Assembly (NCBI RefSeq): GCF_900109145.1 | Contig: NZ_FNYY01000010.1 | Span: 124,001 to 188,000, forward strand | Source of the DNA: Marinovum algicola | GTDB lineage: Bacteria; Pseudomonadota; Alphaproteobacteria; Rhodobacterales; Rhodobacteraceae | Reading direction: 5' to 3' | DNA length: 64,000 nucleotides | Shown here: positions 48,379 through 57,879 of the stretch, piece after piece | How the letters are laid out: each line of letters opens with the position of its first letter | Numbering within the stretch: position 1 is the first letter of the stretch | Program-made: the position numbers and the translations under genes | Notes under the pieces: generated by a model | Databases searched by the model: none | The model's input: only the letters and a program-made list of their open reading frames with translations | What the model was told of the DNA's origin: nothing

Positions 48379-50386
48379 TCGCCTCGAAGATCGCTGCTTC
48401 GCTGAGGATCTCGGGCAGCGGGATGCCGTTGGGCGCGGCCGGGCCGTAGACTGCGTTGAACGGGATGCCGAAGCGGCCGAAGCTTTCCAGATAGGCCGAG
48501 ATCGCCGGGTCAGGGCGGGTCCAGTCGGCCTGCATCGGCAGGATGTCTTCGGTCGCAAGTGCCTGCGACACCGGGCCCCGGTCGAGCACCAGCGCTTTGT
48601 TGGCCTTGCAGGTCAGGCACCAGTCGGCGGTGACATCGACAAAGACGATCTTGCCGGCGTCCACATGTTCGGCCAGGCGCGTGGCGTCGAAGCTGACCCA
48701 GTTGGTGGCGCTCTGGGCGGCCGCGGCCGGGGCGGGATCGCGCAGGGCGGGCAGGGCGACGGTGAGCGCCGCTAGCGCCGCCACGGTGAGCACGCGGCCG
48801 GGCAGGCGGCGGAAGGCAAGCGCCACGAGGATCAGCGCCATCAGCGTCGCGGTCAGCGCCGCGGCGGTGAGCCCGGCGACGCCGGTCAGGACAAAGAAAA
48901 GCCAGGCGGCGGTCAGTGCCAGAAGGCCCCCCATCACCAGCTTGAGCGCCAGCATCCAGCGGCCGGGCTTCGGCAGCAGCGCCACCACGCCCGGAAACGC
49001 CGCGACAGCGAGATAGGGCAGCGCGAGACCGAAGCCCAGCGCGGTGAAGATCACCGCAATCTCGCGGCCGCCGCCGGACATGGCATAGGCCACCGCGGTG
49101 CCGAGAAAGGGCGCCGAGCAGGGCGTGGCCAGGACCGCGGCAAAGGCGCCGGTGGTGAAATCGCCCAGCCGCCCGCTGCCGCCGGCGACCGAGAGCCGGG
49201 TTTGCAGCGCGGCGGGCAGGGACAGTTCGAACAGGCCGAAGAGGTTGGCGGCGAAGAGCACCAGGATCACGATCATCGTCGAGAGGAACACCGGGCTCTG
49301 GAATTGCAGGCCCCAGCCCACCGCGTGGCCCATGGTTTGCAGCCCCCAGGTGACCGCCGCCAGCGCCCAGAAGAAGGTCAGGACGCCCGCCGCCGAGAGC
49401 AGGAAGCCGGCCCGCACCCGGGCGCGGCCCTGGTCGGATTTGCGCACCGCCGCGGCGAGCTTGATCGACAGCACCGGCAGCACGCAGGGCATGACATTGA
49501 GGATCAGCCCGCCGAGGACCGCGATCAGCGCCATGGCCACCAGGCCCCGCCCGGGCGACGGCGCCGGCGGTGTGCTGCCGCCCAGCTCTGCCGAAATGGT
49601 GCCGGCATAGCTGCCGTCGGTCACCGTCAGGCGCAGCGCTTCGGGTGCGCCGTCCAGCGGATAGAGCAGCGGCACCTCGGCCCAGAGCCGGGTGCGGTCG
49701 CTGTCGAGGCGCAGATCGGGCTTGCCGAAGATCGCCTCGTCCAGTTCGGGAAAGACATCGGGCGTGCGAAAGCCGTTTGCATGGCGCACCGCGAAGGTCA
49801 GCGCCGTGTCGGAGAGATGTGCGGCTTCGATCTCGAGGCCCGAGGCCGCCTCTTCTTCCGGCACCCGCGCCAGGGCGTCGGCTAGGGTTTCGGCGGCGGC
49901 GGTGTCGATGCCGGTGCCCTGCGGCAGATCGAGCGTGAGGGTGAAATCCTCGGGGATGCAGATGTCCTTGCAGACCAGAAGCCGCACCTGGGTGGCCAGG
50001 CGGGCCGGCTGGCCCGGGGTCTCGAGCGCCACCTGGATCGGAAAGGTCACCGCATCGCCATAGCCGAAGTTCTCGATGTCGAAGGCGGTGAAGCGGGTCG
50101 GCGCCGGAAACAGCAGCTCGGTCGAAGCGAGATTGTCGGAAGCGCCCCAGTCGAGCTCCGGCGGCAGTCCGACTTCGCCGGGGCTGCGCCAATAGGTCTT
50201 CCAGCCGTCCGCCATTTCGAGCACCAGCCCGGCCGAGAGCGTGCCGGCCTCGGGCGCGACGCCATCTTCGGCGGTGATCAGCCGGGCGGTGAGGGCGGTC
50301 GAGCTGTAGGTGTCTGACGTGGCTGCCGCAGCCGCCGTGGGCAAGGCGAGGCTCAGCATTGTCCAGAGGACGGGGGCGAGGCGCAT
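48359..50386 (-). CDS. Thiol:disulfide reductase, DsbD/ScsB type
   Basis: Carries electrons from cytoplasmic thioredoxin across the membrane to periplasmic partners such as CcmG. The 675-residue protein has a signal peptide and a long N-terminal periplasmic domain with LLVCKDICIPEDFTL (CxxxC near 137). A DsbD membrane domain of about eight helices follows (LNVMPCVLPVLSIKL near 298, FLGTAVAYAMSG). It ends in a thioredoxin domain with VDVTADWCLTCKANKALV near 589. The N-terminus is the ScsB-like form rather than E. coli DsbDα. It converges on the ccm genes, which fits a role in cytochrome c maturation. Confidence 0.9.
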   Translation of the reverse strand: MRLAPVLWTMLSLALPTAAAAATSDTYSSTALTARLITAEDGVAPEAGTLSAGLVLEMADGWKTYWRSPGEVGLPPELDWGASDNLASTELLFPAPTRFTAFDIENFGYGDAVTFPIQVALETPGQPARLATQVRLLVCKDICIPEDFTLTLDLPQGTGIDTAAAETLADALARVPEEEAASGLEIEAAHLSDTALTFAVRHANGFRTPDVFPELDEAIFGKPDLRLDSDRTRLWAEVPLLYPLDGAPEALRLTVTDGSYAGTISAELGGSTPPAPSPGRGLVAMALIAVLGGLILNVMPCVLPVLSIKLAAAVRKSDQGRARVRAGFLLSAAGVLTFFWALAAVTWGLQTMGHAVGWGLQFQSPVFLSTMIVILVLFAANLFGLFELSLPAALQTRLSVAGGSGRLGDFTTGAFAAVLATPCSAPFLGTAVAYAMSGGGREIAVIFTALGFGLALPYLAVAAFPGVVALLPKPGRWMLALKLVMGGLLALTAAWLFFVLTGVAGLTAAALTATLMALILVALAFRRLPGRVLTVAALAALTVALPALRDPAPAAAAQSATNWVSFDATRLAEHVDAGKIVFVDVTADWCLTCKANKALVLDRGPVSQALATEDILPMQADWTRPDPAISAYLESFGRFGIPFNAVYGPAAPNGIPLPEILSEAAIFEAIEQAGG

Positions 50387-50486
50387 GGGATCTCCTTTGA
50401 TGAGAGATGTTAGCCGATCTCGCGCCGGTATGCGCCATCCGCCCGATCACGTCGAGGGGGGCAGAAGGTCACTTTGGCGCGAGGCT

Positions 50487-53400
50487 TCAGCCCCGCGGCA
50501 TGCGCAGGACGATGTTGCGGCCGCTCTTGACGTAGCTGAGCTGGCCATCGCCGATCGCCGAGACCCGGCCGCCATCGATCCGGTCGCCGACCTTGACCTT
50601 CTGGTAGCGGCCATTGGCAAGACGCACCAGCGCCCGGCGGCTGGCCGGTTTGCCATAGACACCGATCAGGTTGACCTTGTGCAGGTTGATGGCGTTCTTT
50701 TCGGTCGCAGCCGAGGTCACCGAGGCGCGCGAGGGAATGCTGGGCTGGACGGTGCGCGGCTGAACGGCGGCGGCCTGTTGCACCTCCTCCGCCTCGGTCG
50801 AGCGCTGCGCGCGGGTGACCAGGGCGGCGATGTTCGACGGCCGGCGCTGTGGCTGCGGCGAAGCGGCTACCGCCAGGGCGCTGGCCTCGATGTCCTCTTC
50901 GGCCGCGATCTTCTCGGCTTCCTGCTCGGGCCGGGGGCGCGGGCGCTTCTGGCGCAGCTCTTCCAGGCTGACGCCGCCCAGGTTGGCGCGCTCGTTCTGT
51001 TCGATCAGATCGCCGGGGCGGCCGCGTGGTTTGAGGCCGGAGAGCGTTTCATCCACCGCGGCCGCGACGTTGAGCCGCGGCGCTGATTCAGGTGCGTCCG
51101 CCTCGGGATCGGCCTCGGTTGTGGCGGTCTCTGCGTCGGGCTCTGCGCCGGTGGCGGCCTCGGGGCTGGCCGGCAGGGCGGTCTCGACCGGGGTGCCGGT
51201 GCCGGGGCGCTGCGGCGGCTTCAGCGGCGGCGGGCCCTGTACCAGAAGGAAGCCGGCCGGGTGGCGCACCCCTTCGGGGGTGGGCCGGATCAGCCCGTTG
51301 TCATCGAAGGTCAGCCCGGCATCGGCGGGATAGGGGTTCACCTGCGAGGGCGGCAGGACGTCGGTCTGCGCCTCGCGGCTGGTGGGGATGGCCACGGCGT
51401 CGCCCACCGCGACCGAGGGGTCGATCGAGGCGACATAGACATCGCCCAGAAGGCTCTGGGCGGGCTCATCCGGGGGCAGGGGCGCGCGCTGCCAGATGCC
51501 GGTCGCCGCATAGCGCGCTTCGGCCTGCTCCGGGCTCAGCGCTTCGGCTTCGAAAGGCACCGAGAGCCCGTCGACCTGATCCTCGACCAGATCGCGGCTC
51601 AGCGCCGGCAGGCCGGCATTCAGAGCTGCGACATTGATGGCGGCCGGATCTTCCGGGTTGATCCGATCGCCGGTTTCGGGCAGGGCAAGCGCGGTTTCGG
51701 GCACCGGCTCGACTCGGATCGCGGCCGGCGCATCCGGCGGCGTTGCGGCCTGGGCCGCCGCGCTGTCTTGCGGCAGGTTTTCGGGGGCGGCGGCCGCGGC
51801 GACCTGGGTGTCGGGGCTGCGGCGGAAAAAGCCGGCGAGCCCCTCGTCGAGGAAGATCGAGGCCATGGCGGCCACGGCGAGCATGACAAGCAGCAGCGCG
51901 GCGGTCAGGAACAGCCCGAGGAACCGCGGCTTGCCGCCCACCTTTTGCTGGCCGCGCGCGCCAAAGACGGTCATCCGCTCGCTCTCGTCCATCACAGCGC
52001 TGCCTGGGCCGGCGGCGGCGGGCCGCTTGCCCTTGCCAAAGGCCGGCTTGCGGATATCGGCCGCCGGGTCGACGGGTTTCAGCGGCTTGCGGCGGCTGGC
52101 AAAGCCGACGGATGGTCCGGAAGCCTCGGGCGCGGCCGTGCTTGCGGCGACGGCCAGGGCGGCGGTGGAGCTGGCGGGTTTGCCCTTGTCCGGGCCGGCT
52201 GGGTCGGGCTGGGCCTTGGGCCGCATCGAGAACGAGGCGCGGGCCTTGGCGGCAAGTTCCTCGGTTGCATCCTGCGGCTTGGGCGCCGTGCTGGGGCCGG
52301 TCGGGGCGGCGGACCGGGCGCTGATCTGTTTCGCCGGGCGCGGGGCCGGGGCATCGCGATGGGCGCGGATGCTGGCAAAACTGGGCGCGGCGGCGCTGTC
52401 GCTGGCAGCAGGCGCCTTGGGGGCGGCCGGTTTCGCCTTGGGCGGGGCGGATTTCGGCTTGGCGGTCGGCGCGGGGCGGGGCGCCGGGGCCGGCTTCGCT
52501 GCGGCGGGAGCTTCGGGCGGGACCGCCGGTGCCGGTTTCGGTGCGGCCGGTTTCGCCTTTGGCTTGGTGGCCTTGGGTTTCGGCTTGTCTGCTTCCGGTT
52601 TCGCCTTCGGCTTCTCGACGACAGGTTTCGCCTTTGGCGCGGCCGCCTCCGGTTTCGGCTCGGTGACCGGGGCAGGGGCTTTCGCGGAAGTTGTTGCCGG
52701 CGTTTTCGCCGAGTTCGGCTTGGGCGTGGCCACCGCATCCGCAGCGGGCGTCGGCGCGGCCATCGGCTCCGGTGCGGGCTCGACTTTGGCCGCGGGCTTG
52801 GCGCCCGGTTCGGCTTTTGCCGCAGGCGCGGGCTTGTCTTGCGGTGCGGAGCCTTTCGCGACGGCCGGTTCCGGTTCGGCGGCGGATTTGGCCTCCGGTT
52901 CGGCCAAGGGCTCCGGTTTCGGCGGCGTCGGGCGGGCAATCACGGTGATCGGCGCCGCGTCGCCTTCGACCGTCACGCCCGGGGCGAGCGAGGTCAGCGC
53001 GGTTTCGGTCGGGCCAAAGAACGGCTCGCGGCCAAAGCCGGCGCCGCTGGCCACCGCCGATACAAATCCCAGCGGGTGAAACCCGTGCGAGGTGGCAAAG
53101 CTCTCGGCCTCTTCCAGCGTTTCGCGGGCCACGGCGGCAATATGCAGCTTTCCGTCGCCGGCCTCGTAATCATAAACCAGATCGTCGATCGCATAGGGCG
53201 TGGCGCCATCCAGGGCCGATTCGACCGAGGCCACCGGCGAAGTCCCCACTGCGCGCGCCGGAATGTCGAGAAACCGCACCTGTTCGGTCGGCAGGACAAG
53301 CTTGACCTCCGCCGGATCGCCGCCCTCTGCCAAGGCGGAATTTCGCAGGTCTGCAAGGGCTTTGGGCAGGTTTTCCGTTTCGGGCGCCACATCGCCGAGC

Positions 53401-53489
53401 TTGTACCAACGGCCCTCGGTGTCGCCGTCTGCACGGCGCAGAAGGGCGATCCCGTCAAAGGACAGCAACAGTGCAAAATCTGGTTTCAT
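50487..53489 (-). CDS. Very large anchored protein: PilM/GspL-like N-terminus, Pro/Ala/Lys-rich linker, PilP/GspC-like C-terminus
   Basis: Function unknown. From ATG 53489 the protein has 1000 residues. Residues 1-150 (DFALLLSFDGIALLRR, FLDIPARAVGTSPVASVESAL, ATPYAIDDLVYDYE) follow the actin-like PilM/GspL pattern. About 190-500 is a low-complexity linker of KPKPKA/PAPK repeats. A membrane helix lies near 521-546 (FLGLFLTAALLLVMLAVAAM). Then comes a Pro/acidic-rich region, and residues about 930-1000 (LIGVYGKPASRRALVRLANG, then VKVGDRIDGGRVSAI) match PilP/GspC-type inner-membrane clamp domains. Automatic names mentioning IF-2 arise from low complexity. No pilus genes are near. Confidence 0.75.
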   Translation of the reverse strand: MKPDFALLLSFDGIALLRRADGDTEGRWYKLGDVAPETENLPKALADLRNSALAEGGDPAEVKLVLPTEQVRFLDIPARAVGTSPVASVESALDGATPYAIDDLVYDYEAGDGKLHIAAVARETLEEAESFATSHGFHPLGFVSAVASGAGFGREPFFGPTETALTSLAPGVTVEGDAAPITVIARPTPPKPEPLAEPEAKSAAEPEPAVAKGSAPQDKPAPAAKAEPGAKPAAKVEPAPEPMAAPTPAADAVATPKPNSAKTPATTSAKAPAPVTEPKPEAAAPKAKPVVEKPKAKPEADKPKPKATKPKAKPAAPKPAPAVPPEAPAAAKPAPAPRPAPTAKPKSAPPKAKPAAPKAPAASDSAAAPSFASIRAHRDAPAPRPAKQISARSAAPTGPSTAPKPQDATEELAAKARASFSMRPKAQPDPAGPDKGKPASSTAALAVAASTAAPEASGPSVGFASRRKPLKPVDPAADIRKPAFGKGKRPAAAGPGSAVMDESERMTVFGARGQQKVGGKPRFLGLFLTAALLLVMLAVAAMASIFLDEGLAGFFRRSPDTQVAAAAAPENLPQDSAAAQAATPPDAPAAIRVEPVPETALALPETGDRINPEDPAAINVAALNAGLPALSRDLVEDQVDGLSVPFEAEALSPEQAEARYAATGIWQRAPLPPDEPAQSLLGDVYVASIDPSVAVGDAVAIPTSREAQTDVLPPSQVNPYPADAGLTFDDNGLIRPTPEGVRHPAGFLLVQGPPPLKPPQRPGTGTPVETALPASPEAATGAEPDAETATTEADPEADAPESAPRLNVAAAVDETLSGLKPRGRPGDLIEQNERANLGGVSLEELRQKRPRPRPEQEAEKIAAEEDIEASALAVAASPQPQRRPSNIAALVTRAQRSTEAEEVQQAAAVQPRTVQPSIPSRASVTSAATEKNAINLHKVNLIGVYGKPASRRALVRLANGRYQKVKVGDRIDGGRVSAIGDGQLSYVKSGRNIVLRMPRG

Positions 53490-53664
53490 TCGTTCGGCTT
53501 TCGCACTCCTTCGCGGGTCGCACAAGTCACGACCGCCTCACCTCGAATTTAGGGCAGCTTCCCGCCGAGAAAACCCTTTGCGCCGCTCCGCCGCCGCTTC
53601 TAGATTGGCGGGCACAGGGCGGTCCGGCATCCGCCGTGATGAGTATAACACAAAGGTTCCGCCA

Positions 53665-54378
53665 ATGTTGAGACGTTTGATTGTAAACACTTTTGTTGCC
53701 CTGATCGCAACGATTCCCGTGGCCGCGCAAGAAACGCCTGTGGCGCGGCAGATCGTTGTCACCGGCGAAGGCCAGGTGCAGGCCGCGCCCGATATGGCGA
53801 CGTTGTCGATCGGCGTCGGCCACGAAGCGCCGACCGCGGCCGAGGCGATGGCAGAGGTAAGCGGCACGGTGCAGCAGATCTTCACCCGGCTGACCGAGCT
53901 GGGCGTTGCGCCGCGCGACGTGCAGACCGCCTCGCTGCGGATCGATCCGATCTGGCGCGACCGCAACCGCTCGACACCCGAAGAACCGCCGGAGATCGTG
54001 GGCTTTCGGGCGCAGAATGACATCACCGTCCGTCTGCGCGACATGGCGCGGCTCGGCGAGGTGATCGGCCTGCTGGTCGAAGACGGGGCCAATCGGCTCT
54101 CGGGCGTCAGCTTCGGCGCCCAGAGCCCCGATTTGCACATGACCGAGGCGCGCCGGCTGGCGGTTGTCGACGCGCAGGCCCGCGCGGCGCTTTATGCCAA
54201 GACCGCCGGGGTCGAGTTGGGCCCGGTGATCGAGATCGTCGAGCCGGGCAACTCGGGCGGTCCCGGCCCGATGTTTGCCCGCGCCGAGTCGATGTCGGTG
54301 GTCGGGGATGTGCCGGTGGCCGGCGGCGAACTGACCTTTTCCGCGCAGGTGCGGATGACCTTTGCGATCACCCGCTGA
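53665..54378 (+). CDS. SIMPL domain (DUF541) periplasmic protein
   Basis: A 237-residue secreted protein: signal peptide (LIVNTFVALIATIPVAAQ), then the SIMPL domain starting RQIVVTGEGQVQAAPDMATLSIGV near 27 and ending with VRMTFAI. Relatives have been linked to outer-membrane and oxidative-stress phenotypes, but the biochemical role is unclear. Start ATG at 53665, divergent from the large protein across 175 bases; convergent with the FkbM gene after 6 bases. Confidence 0.88.
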   Translation: MLRRLIVNTFVALIATIPVAAQETPVARQIVVTGEGQVQAAPDMATLSIGVGHEAPTAAEAMAEVSGTVQQIFTRLTELGVAPRDVQTASLRIDPIWRDRNRSTPEEPPEIVGFRAQNDITVRLRDMARLGEVIGLLVEDGANRLSGVSFGAQSPDLHMTEARRLAVVDAQARAALYAKTAGVELGPVIEIVEPGNSGGPGPMFARAESMSVVGDVPVAGGELTFSAQVRMTFAITR

Positions 54379-54384
54379 GGGCGA

Positions 54385-55098
54385 TCAGCGCGCGGCGTCG
54401 GGCAGGAAAAACGCATTGCGCTCCATCTGCCCGACCATGCGATAGCCGAGGCCGGGAAAGGCCTCGGTCAGACGGGCCTCGAAGCTGCGTTGCGCCCAGG
54501 CCTTTTCGGCCTCGAGCACGAGCAGCGGCCGGCAGGTCTCGATCACCCGCCGGGCGCCCAGAAGAGCCGGCCATTCGTGACCTTCGAGATCGAGATGCAG
54601 CACCGAGACGCGGCGCGAGGCATCGACCAGATCATCGATCGGCACCACCGGCACGGCAACCGTCTTGCCGGCGATCTCATCCTCCACCACTCGGGCGCGC
54701 GCGGCCATCGGCTGGCCGCTGTCCGAGACGGTCTGAAGATGCAGCGTGCCCGGCGTCTCGCCCACGGCGAGCGGATGCAGCGCGGCGTTGTCGATCCGGT
54801 TGAGCCGCAGGGTGATGCGAGCGGCGGCATGGCTGAGCGGCGCGGGCTCGAAGGAATGCACCGTCGCGCCCGGCACCATCACCTGTGACAGTGCGGGCAG
54901 GAAGTCGCCGACAAAGGCGCCGCCGGTGACGACATCGCCATCGCGCACCCAGCGCCGCATCAGTTTCAGCGTTTCGGGTTCATAGACGCCGCCAGCCAGC
55001 AGCACCCGCGGCACCTCGCGGCGGGCATAGGCATCGGGCAGGCAATAGAACCCGTATTCATTGACGGCGGTGGTATAGCCGAAGTCCGGATCGGCCAT
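54385..55098 (-). CDS. FkbM family methyltransferase
   Basis: A 237-residue SAM-dependent methyltransferase from ATG 55098 (alternatives at 55140 and 55176). Visible are VRDGDVVTGGAFVGDFLPALS near 51 (SAM loop, though GGAFVGD is less standard than the usual GAxxG), HSFEPAPLSHAAAR with the acidic Glu, and LHLDLEGHEWPAL near 171 (FkbM DxEG). The best-known relatives methylate sugars or polyketides. It is isolated from the glycan operon at 3991-9765 but is of the same family as the enzyme there. Confidence 0.85.
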   Translation of the reverse strand: MADPDFGYTTAVNEYGFYCLPDAYARREVPRVLLAGGVYEPETLKLMRRWVRDGDVVTGGAFVGDFLPALSQVMVPGATVHSFEPAPLSHAAARITLRLNRIDNAALHPLAVGETPGTLHLQTVSDSGQPMAARARVVEDEIAGKTVAVPVVPIDDLVDASRRVSVLHLDLEGHEWPALLGARRVIETCRPLLVLEAEKAWAQRSFEARLTEAFPGLGYRMVGQMERNAFFLPDAAR

Positions 55099-55261
55099 GG
55101 CGGTCTCGGATCCCTTGGCGGCAATTGTCCTGTGCTGCATCCTGCTTGGCCTCGCTCGGATTTTTGCCGCCAGCATAAGGCCATTGCGGCCCAGTCCAAG
55201 ACAAATCGCGCCCCGGGGTAAATCGGGGCGCGATCTGTGGCATGCGGTGGTCAGTCGCGGC

Positions 55262-56554
55262 TCAGGCCGAGGCGGCCTTGAGCGCCTGGTCGAGATCGGC
55301 GATAAGGTCGTCGGCGTCTTCGATCCCGATCGAGATGCGCACCACGTCGGGGCCGGCGCCCGCCGCCTCCTGCTGTGCCGGGGTGAGCTGGCGGTGGGTG
55401 GTCGAGGCCGAATGGATCACGAGGCTCCGGGTGTCGCCGAGATTGGCAACATGGCTGAACAGTTCCAGCGTATCGACGAATTTGACACAGGCGTCGTAGC
55501 CGGCCTTGAGCTTGATGGTGAAGAGGCCACCGGCGCCCTTGGGGCAGAACGCGTCCTTGCGCGCCTTGTAGGGCGAGCTGTCGAGGCCGGCATAGGTGAC
55601 ACCCGCCACGGCGTCGTGGCTTTCCAGCCATGCGGCGATCTTTTCGGCGTTCTGCACGTGGCGCTCCATGCGCAGCGACAGCGTCTCGATGCCCATCAGC
55701 GTGTAATGCGCCGCCTGGGGGTTCAACGTCATGCCGAGATCGCGCAGCCCGATGGCAATGCCGTGGAAGGTGAAGGCCAGCGGCCCGAAGGTCTCGTGGA
55801 ACTTGAGCCCGTGATAGGCCTCTTCCGGGGCACTGAGCGACGGGAACTTGTCCGAGGCCGACCAGTCGAACTTGCCGCTGTCGACCACCACGCCGCCGGT
55901 GACGGTGCCGTTGCCGGTCAGGTATTTGGTCATCGAATGCACCACCAGCGTCGCGCCATGTTCGATCGGCTTGCAGAGGTAGGGCGTGGCCGAGGTGTTG
56001 TCGACGATCAGCGGAATGCCGGCGGCATCGGCCAGTTTCGCGGCAGCGGCGATGTCGGTGATATAGCCGCCGGGGTTGGCGATGCTTTCGCAGAACACCG
56101 CGCGGGTGTCGTCATCGATGGCGGCTTCGACGGCGTCCATGTCGTCGAAATCGACGAATTTGGCCATCCAGCCGAAGCGCTTGATGGTCTGGCTGAACTG
56201 GGTGATCGAACCGCCGTAGAGCCGGGTCGAGACCACCACGTTCTTGCCGGGCGCCATCAGCGGAAAGAGTGCCATGATCTGTGCCGCGTGCCCCGAGGAA
56301 CAGCAGACTGCACCGACGCCGCCCTCGAGCGTGGCGACACGTTCCTGCAAGACCGCGACGGTGGGGTTGGTCAGGCGCGAATAGATATAGCCCACTTCCT
56401 GGAGGTTGAAGAGCGCGGCGGCATGTTCGGCATCGCGGAACACATAGGCCGTGGTTTGATAGATCGGCGTCTGCCGCGCGCCGGTCGCCGGATCGGGGCG
56501 GGCGCCGGCGTGGATTTGCAGGGTGTCGAAACCGTAGTTCGGGGCGTCGGTCAT
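55262..56554 (-). CDS. metY: O-acetylhomoserine sulfhydrylase (MetY type)
   Basis: PLP enzyme forming homocysteine from O-acetyl- or O-succinylhomoserine and sulfide, which the cys genes of this window supply. The 430-residue protein has GFDTLQIHAGARPDPATGAR, SRLTNPTVAVLQERVATLEGG, SSGHAAQIMALF near 83, the PLP lysine in HSMTKYLTGNG near 209, and a C-terminal RSLVIHSASTTH. Length exceeds MetB/MetC types and fits MetY. GGAGG precedes the ATG. Its 228-base leader holds no riboswitch I can recognise. Confidence 0.92.
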   Translation of the reverse strand: MTDAPNYGFDTLQIHAGARPDPATGARQTPIYQTTAYVFRDAEHAAALFNLQEVGYIYSRLTNPTVAVLQERVATLEGGVGAVCCSSGHAAQIMALFPLMAPGKNVVVSTRLYGGSITQFSQTIKRFGWMAKFVDFDDMDAVEAAIDDDTRAVFCESIANPGGYITDIAAAAKLADAAGIPLIVDNTSATPYLCKPIEHGATLVVHSMTKYLTGNGTVTGGVVVDSGKFDWSASDKFPSLSAPEEAYHGLKFHETFGPLAFTFHGIAIGLRDLGMTLNPQAAHYTLMGIETLSLRMERHVQNAEKIAAWLESHDAVAGVTYAGLDSSPYKARKDAFCPKGAGGLFTIKLKAGYDACVKFVDTLELFSHVANLGDTRSLVIHSASTTHRQLTPAQQEAAGAGPDVVRISIGIEDADDLIADLDQALKAASA

Positions 56555-56782
56555 GTGGTCCTCCGTTGAAATTGCGCGGAAGGTATGCAGTGCGGGGGCG
56601 GAAGGCCAGAGGGTATGTGGCGGGAGAATGTCGAGTGTCGGGTTTGCGGGACAGAGCGTCATTTCGTGGCGTGTGCTCCTGTGTCCGCTTTGGGCGTAAC
56701 GGATGAATGCACCGGTACGAACGAAACATGTTGAATTAATTGGCGCAGTCAGCCACGATTCTGGGCTATCAAGTTGAGATTT

Positions 56783-57700
56783 TTAGGTTGCAGCGACCCT
56801 TTCTGCAATCTTGCGGAGATGCCGCAGGTCCGTTCCACAGCAGCCGCCCAAAATGCGGACGCCAGAGTGTGACCCCTTGAGGTCGGCGAGCTGCCGACTC
56901 AACTCGTCAGGATCGCCATCATCAAGAACTTCCGCATTGTCCAACTCTTCGTGGCTTTGCCGAGATGCATTTGCGACGATGCCAGCAAGTTTGACTTCCC
57001 AGTTTCCGCCGTCAAACCCGTTTGCAATATGGTCTGGATGCGCGCAATTCACCATAATCGCCAGTGGATTCGCCGTGTCGGCAAGTTGCGTGACGGCGTC
57101 GGCCAAAGTCGTCCCATCGGCCAGCTTACCGTCTGTCTCAACAACAAAGGAGATGACAGCCGGTATGCCCAACTCTTGCGCCGCCAGCGAGATGCCGATC
57201 GCCTCTGCTGCTGACCCAAGTGTGTAGGCACTTATGACGTCAGCGCCAGCCTCCTTGGCGGCCGCAATCTGCGGGCGGTGATAGTCGGCGGCGAGCTTGG
57301 CCGATGCCATCCCCGGCGCGTAGCCATCGCCTTGAGGGCCAATCTGAACACTGACACAAATCGCTGCATCGGCGTGTTCATTCGAGACGCTGCGCACCAG
57401 AGCAACCGCATCGCGGGTCACACGCGGCAGGTCTTCGGCCGCATAGCCGACAGCTTTTGCGCGGTCAGGATTTGCCATCCAAGTTGGCGTGTCCAAAATT
57501 ACGCCTGCACCGGTGTCGCGGCCGATCTGGATCAAATCCTCATAATAGTCCCGAAGCCGCTGTCGTCCGTCAGAGTTGTCGATCAAGGGGAACGCCGCAA
57601 ATTCCGGCAACTCTACACCGTGATTGAAAATCAGATCGGTCTCCATGCCTGTCCACGACAGCCAAGTCCGATCACCACCTAGAATTTCCGTTTTCATCAT
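56783..57700 (-). CDS. Homocysteine S-methyltransferase (MmuM-like), compositionally atypical
   Basis: Transfers a methyl group to homocysteine to give methionine using a zinc site. From ATG 57700 (GGGGG upstream) the protein has 305 residues. It has the initial GGDRTWLSWTGMETDLIFN, VNCAHPDH near 211 and the paired zinc cysteines GGCCGTDLRHL near 285. Methyl donor (S-methylmethionine or similar) cannot be told. Base composition is clearly lower in GC than neighbours and codon use includes many A/T-ending codons, pointing to transfer. It lies upstream of metY on the same strand, a sensible pair for methionine synthesis. Confidence 0.88.
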   Translation of the reverse strand: MMKTEILGGDRTWLSWTGMETDLIFNHGVELPEFAAFPLIDNSDGRQRLRDYYEDLIQIGRDTGAGVILDTPTWMANPDRAKAVGYAAEDLPRVTRDAVALVRSVSNEHADAAICVSVQIGPQGDGYAPGMASAKLAADYHRPQIAAAKEAGADVISAYTLGSAAEAIGISLAAQELGIPAVISFVVETDGKLADGTTLADAVTQLADTANPLAIMVNCAHPDHIANGFDGGNWEVKLAGIVANASRQSHEELDNAEVLDDGDPDELSRQLADLKGSHSGVRILGGCCGTDLRHLRKIAERVAAT

Positions 57701-57879
57701 TTTTTTGACCCCCGTCCTCTTGCCGAAGACGGTCATGGCTTCAGCTTGGAATTGGACCTCACATTAGCAACCTTAACTTCGAAATAAAGTGAAAGCTGAC
57801 CTTCGTGCATTTTGCAGCATCGGTCAAAGTGGGCTCGAAGCAGTTATTGAACCCACGGCAATGCCGCACCATCCACCCC

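Noticed and set aside
50487-53489. Translation initiation factor IF-2
   Set aside because: Only the Ala/Pro/Lys-rich low-complexity section recalls IF-2; there is no GTPase domain.
56555-56782. SAM-type riboswitch in front of metY
   Set aside because: Checked by eye for SAM-II and SAM/SAH conserved cores on the minus strand; none found. A covariance-model search would settle this.
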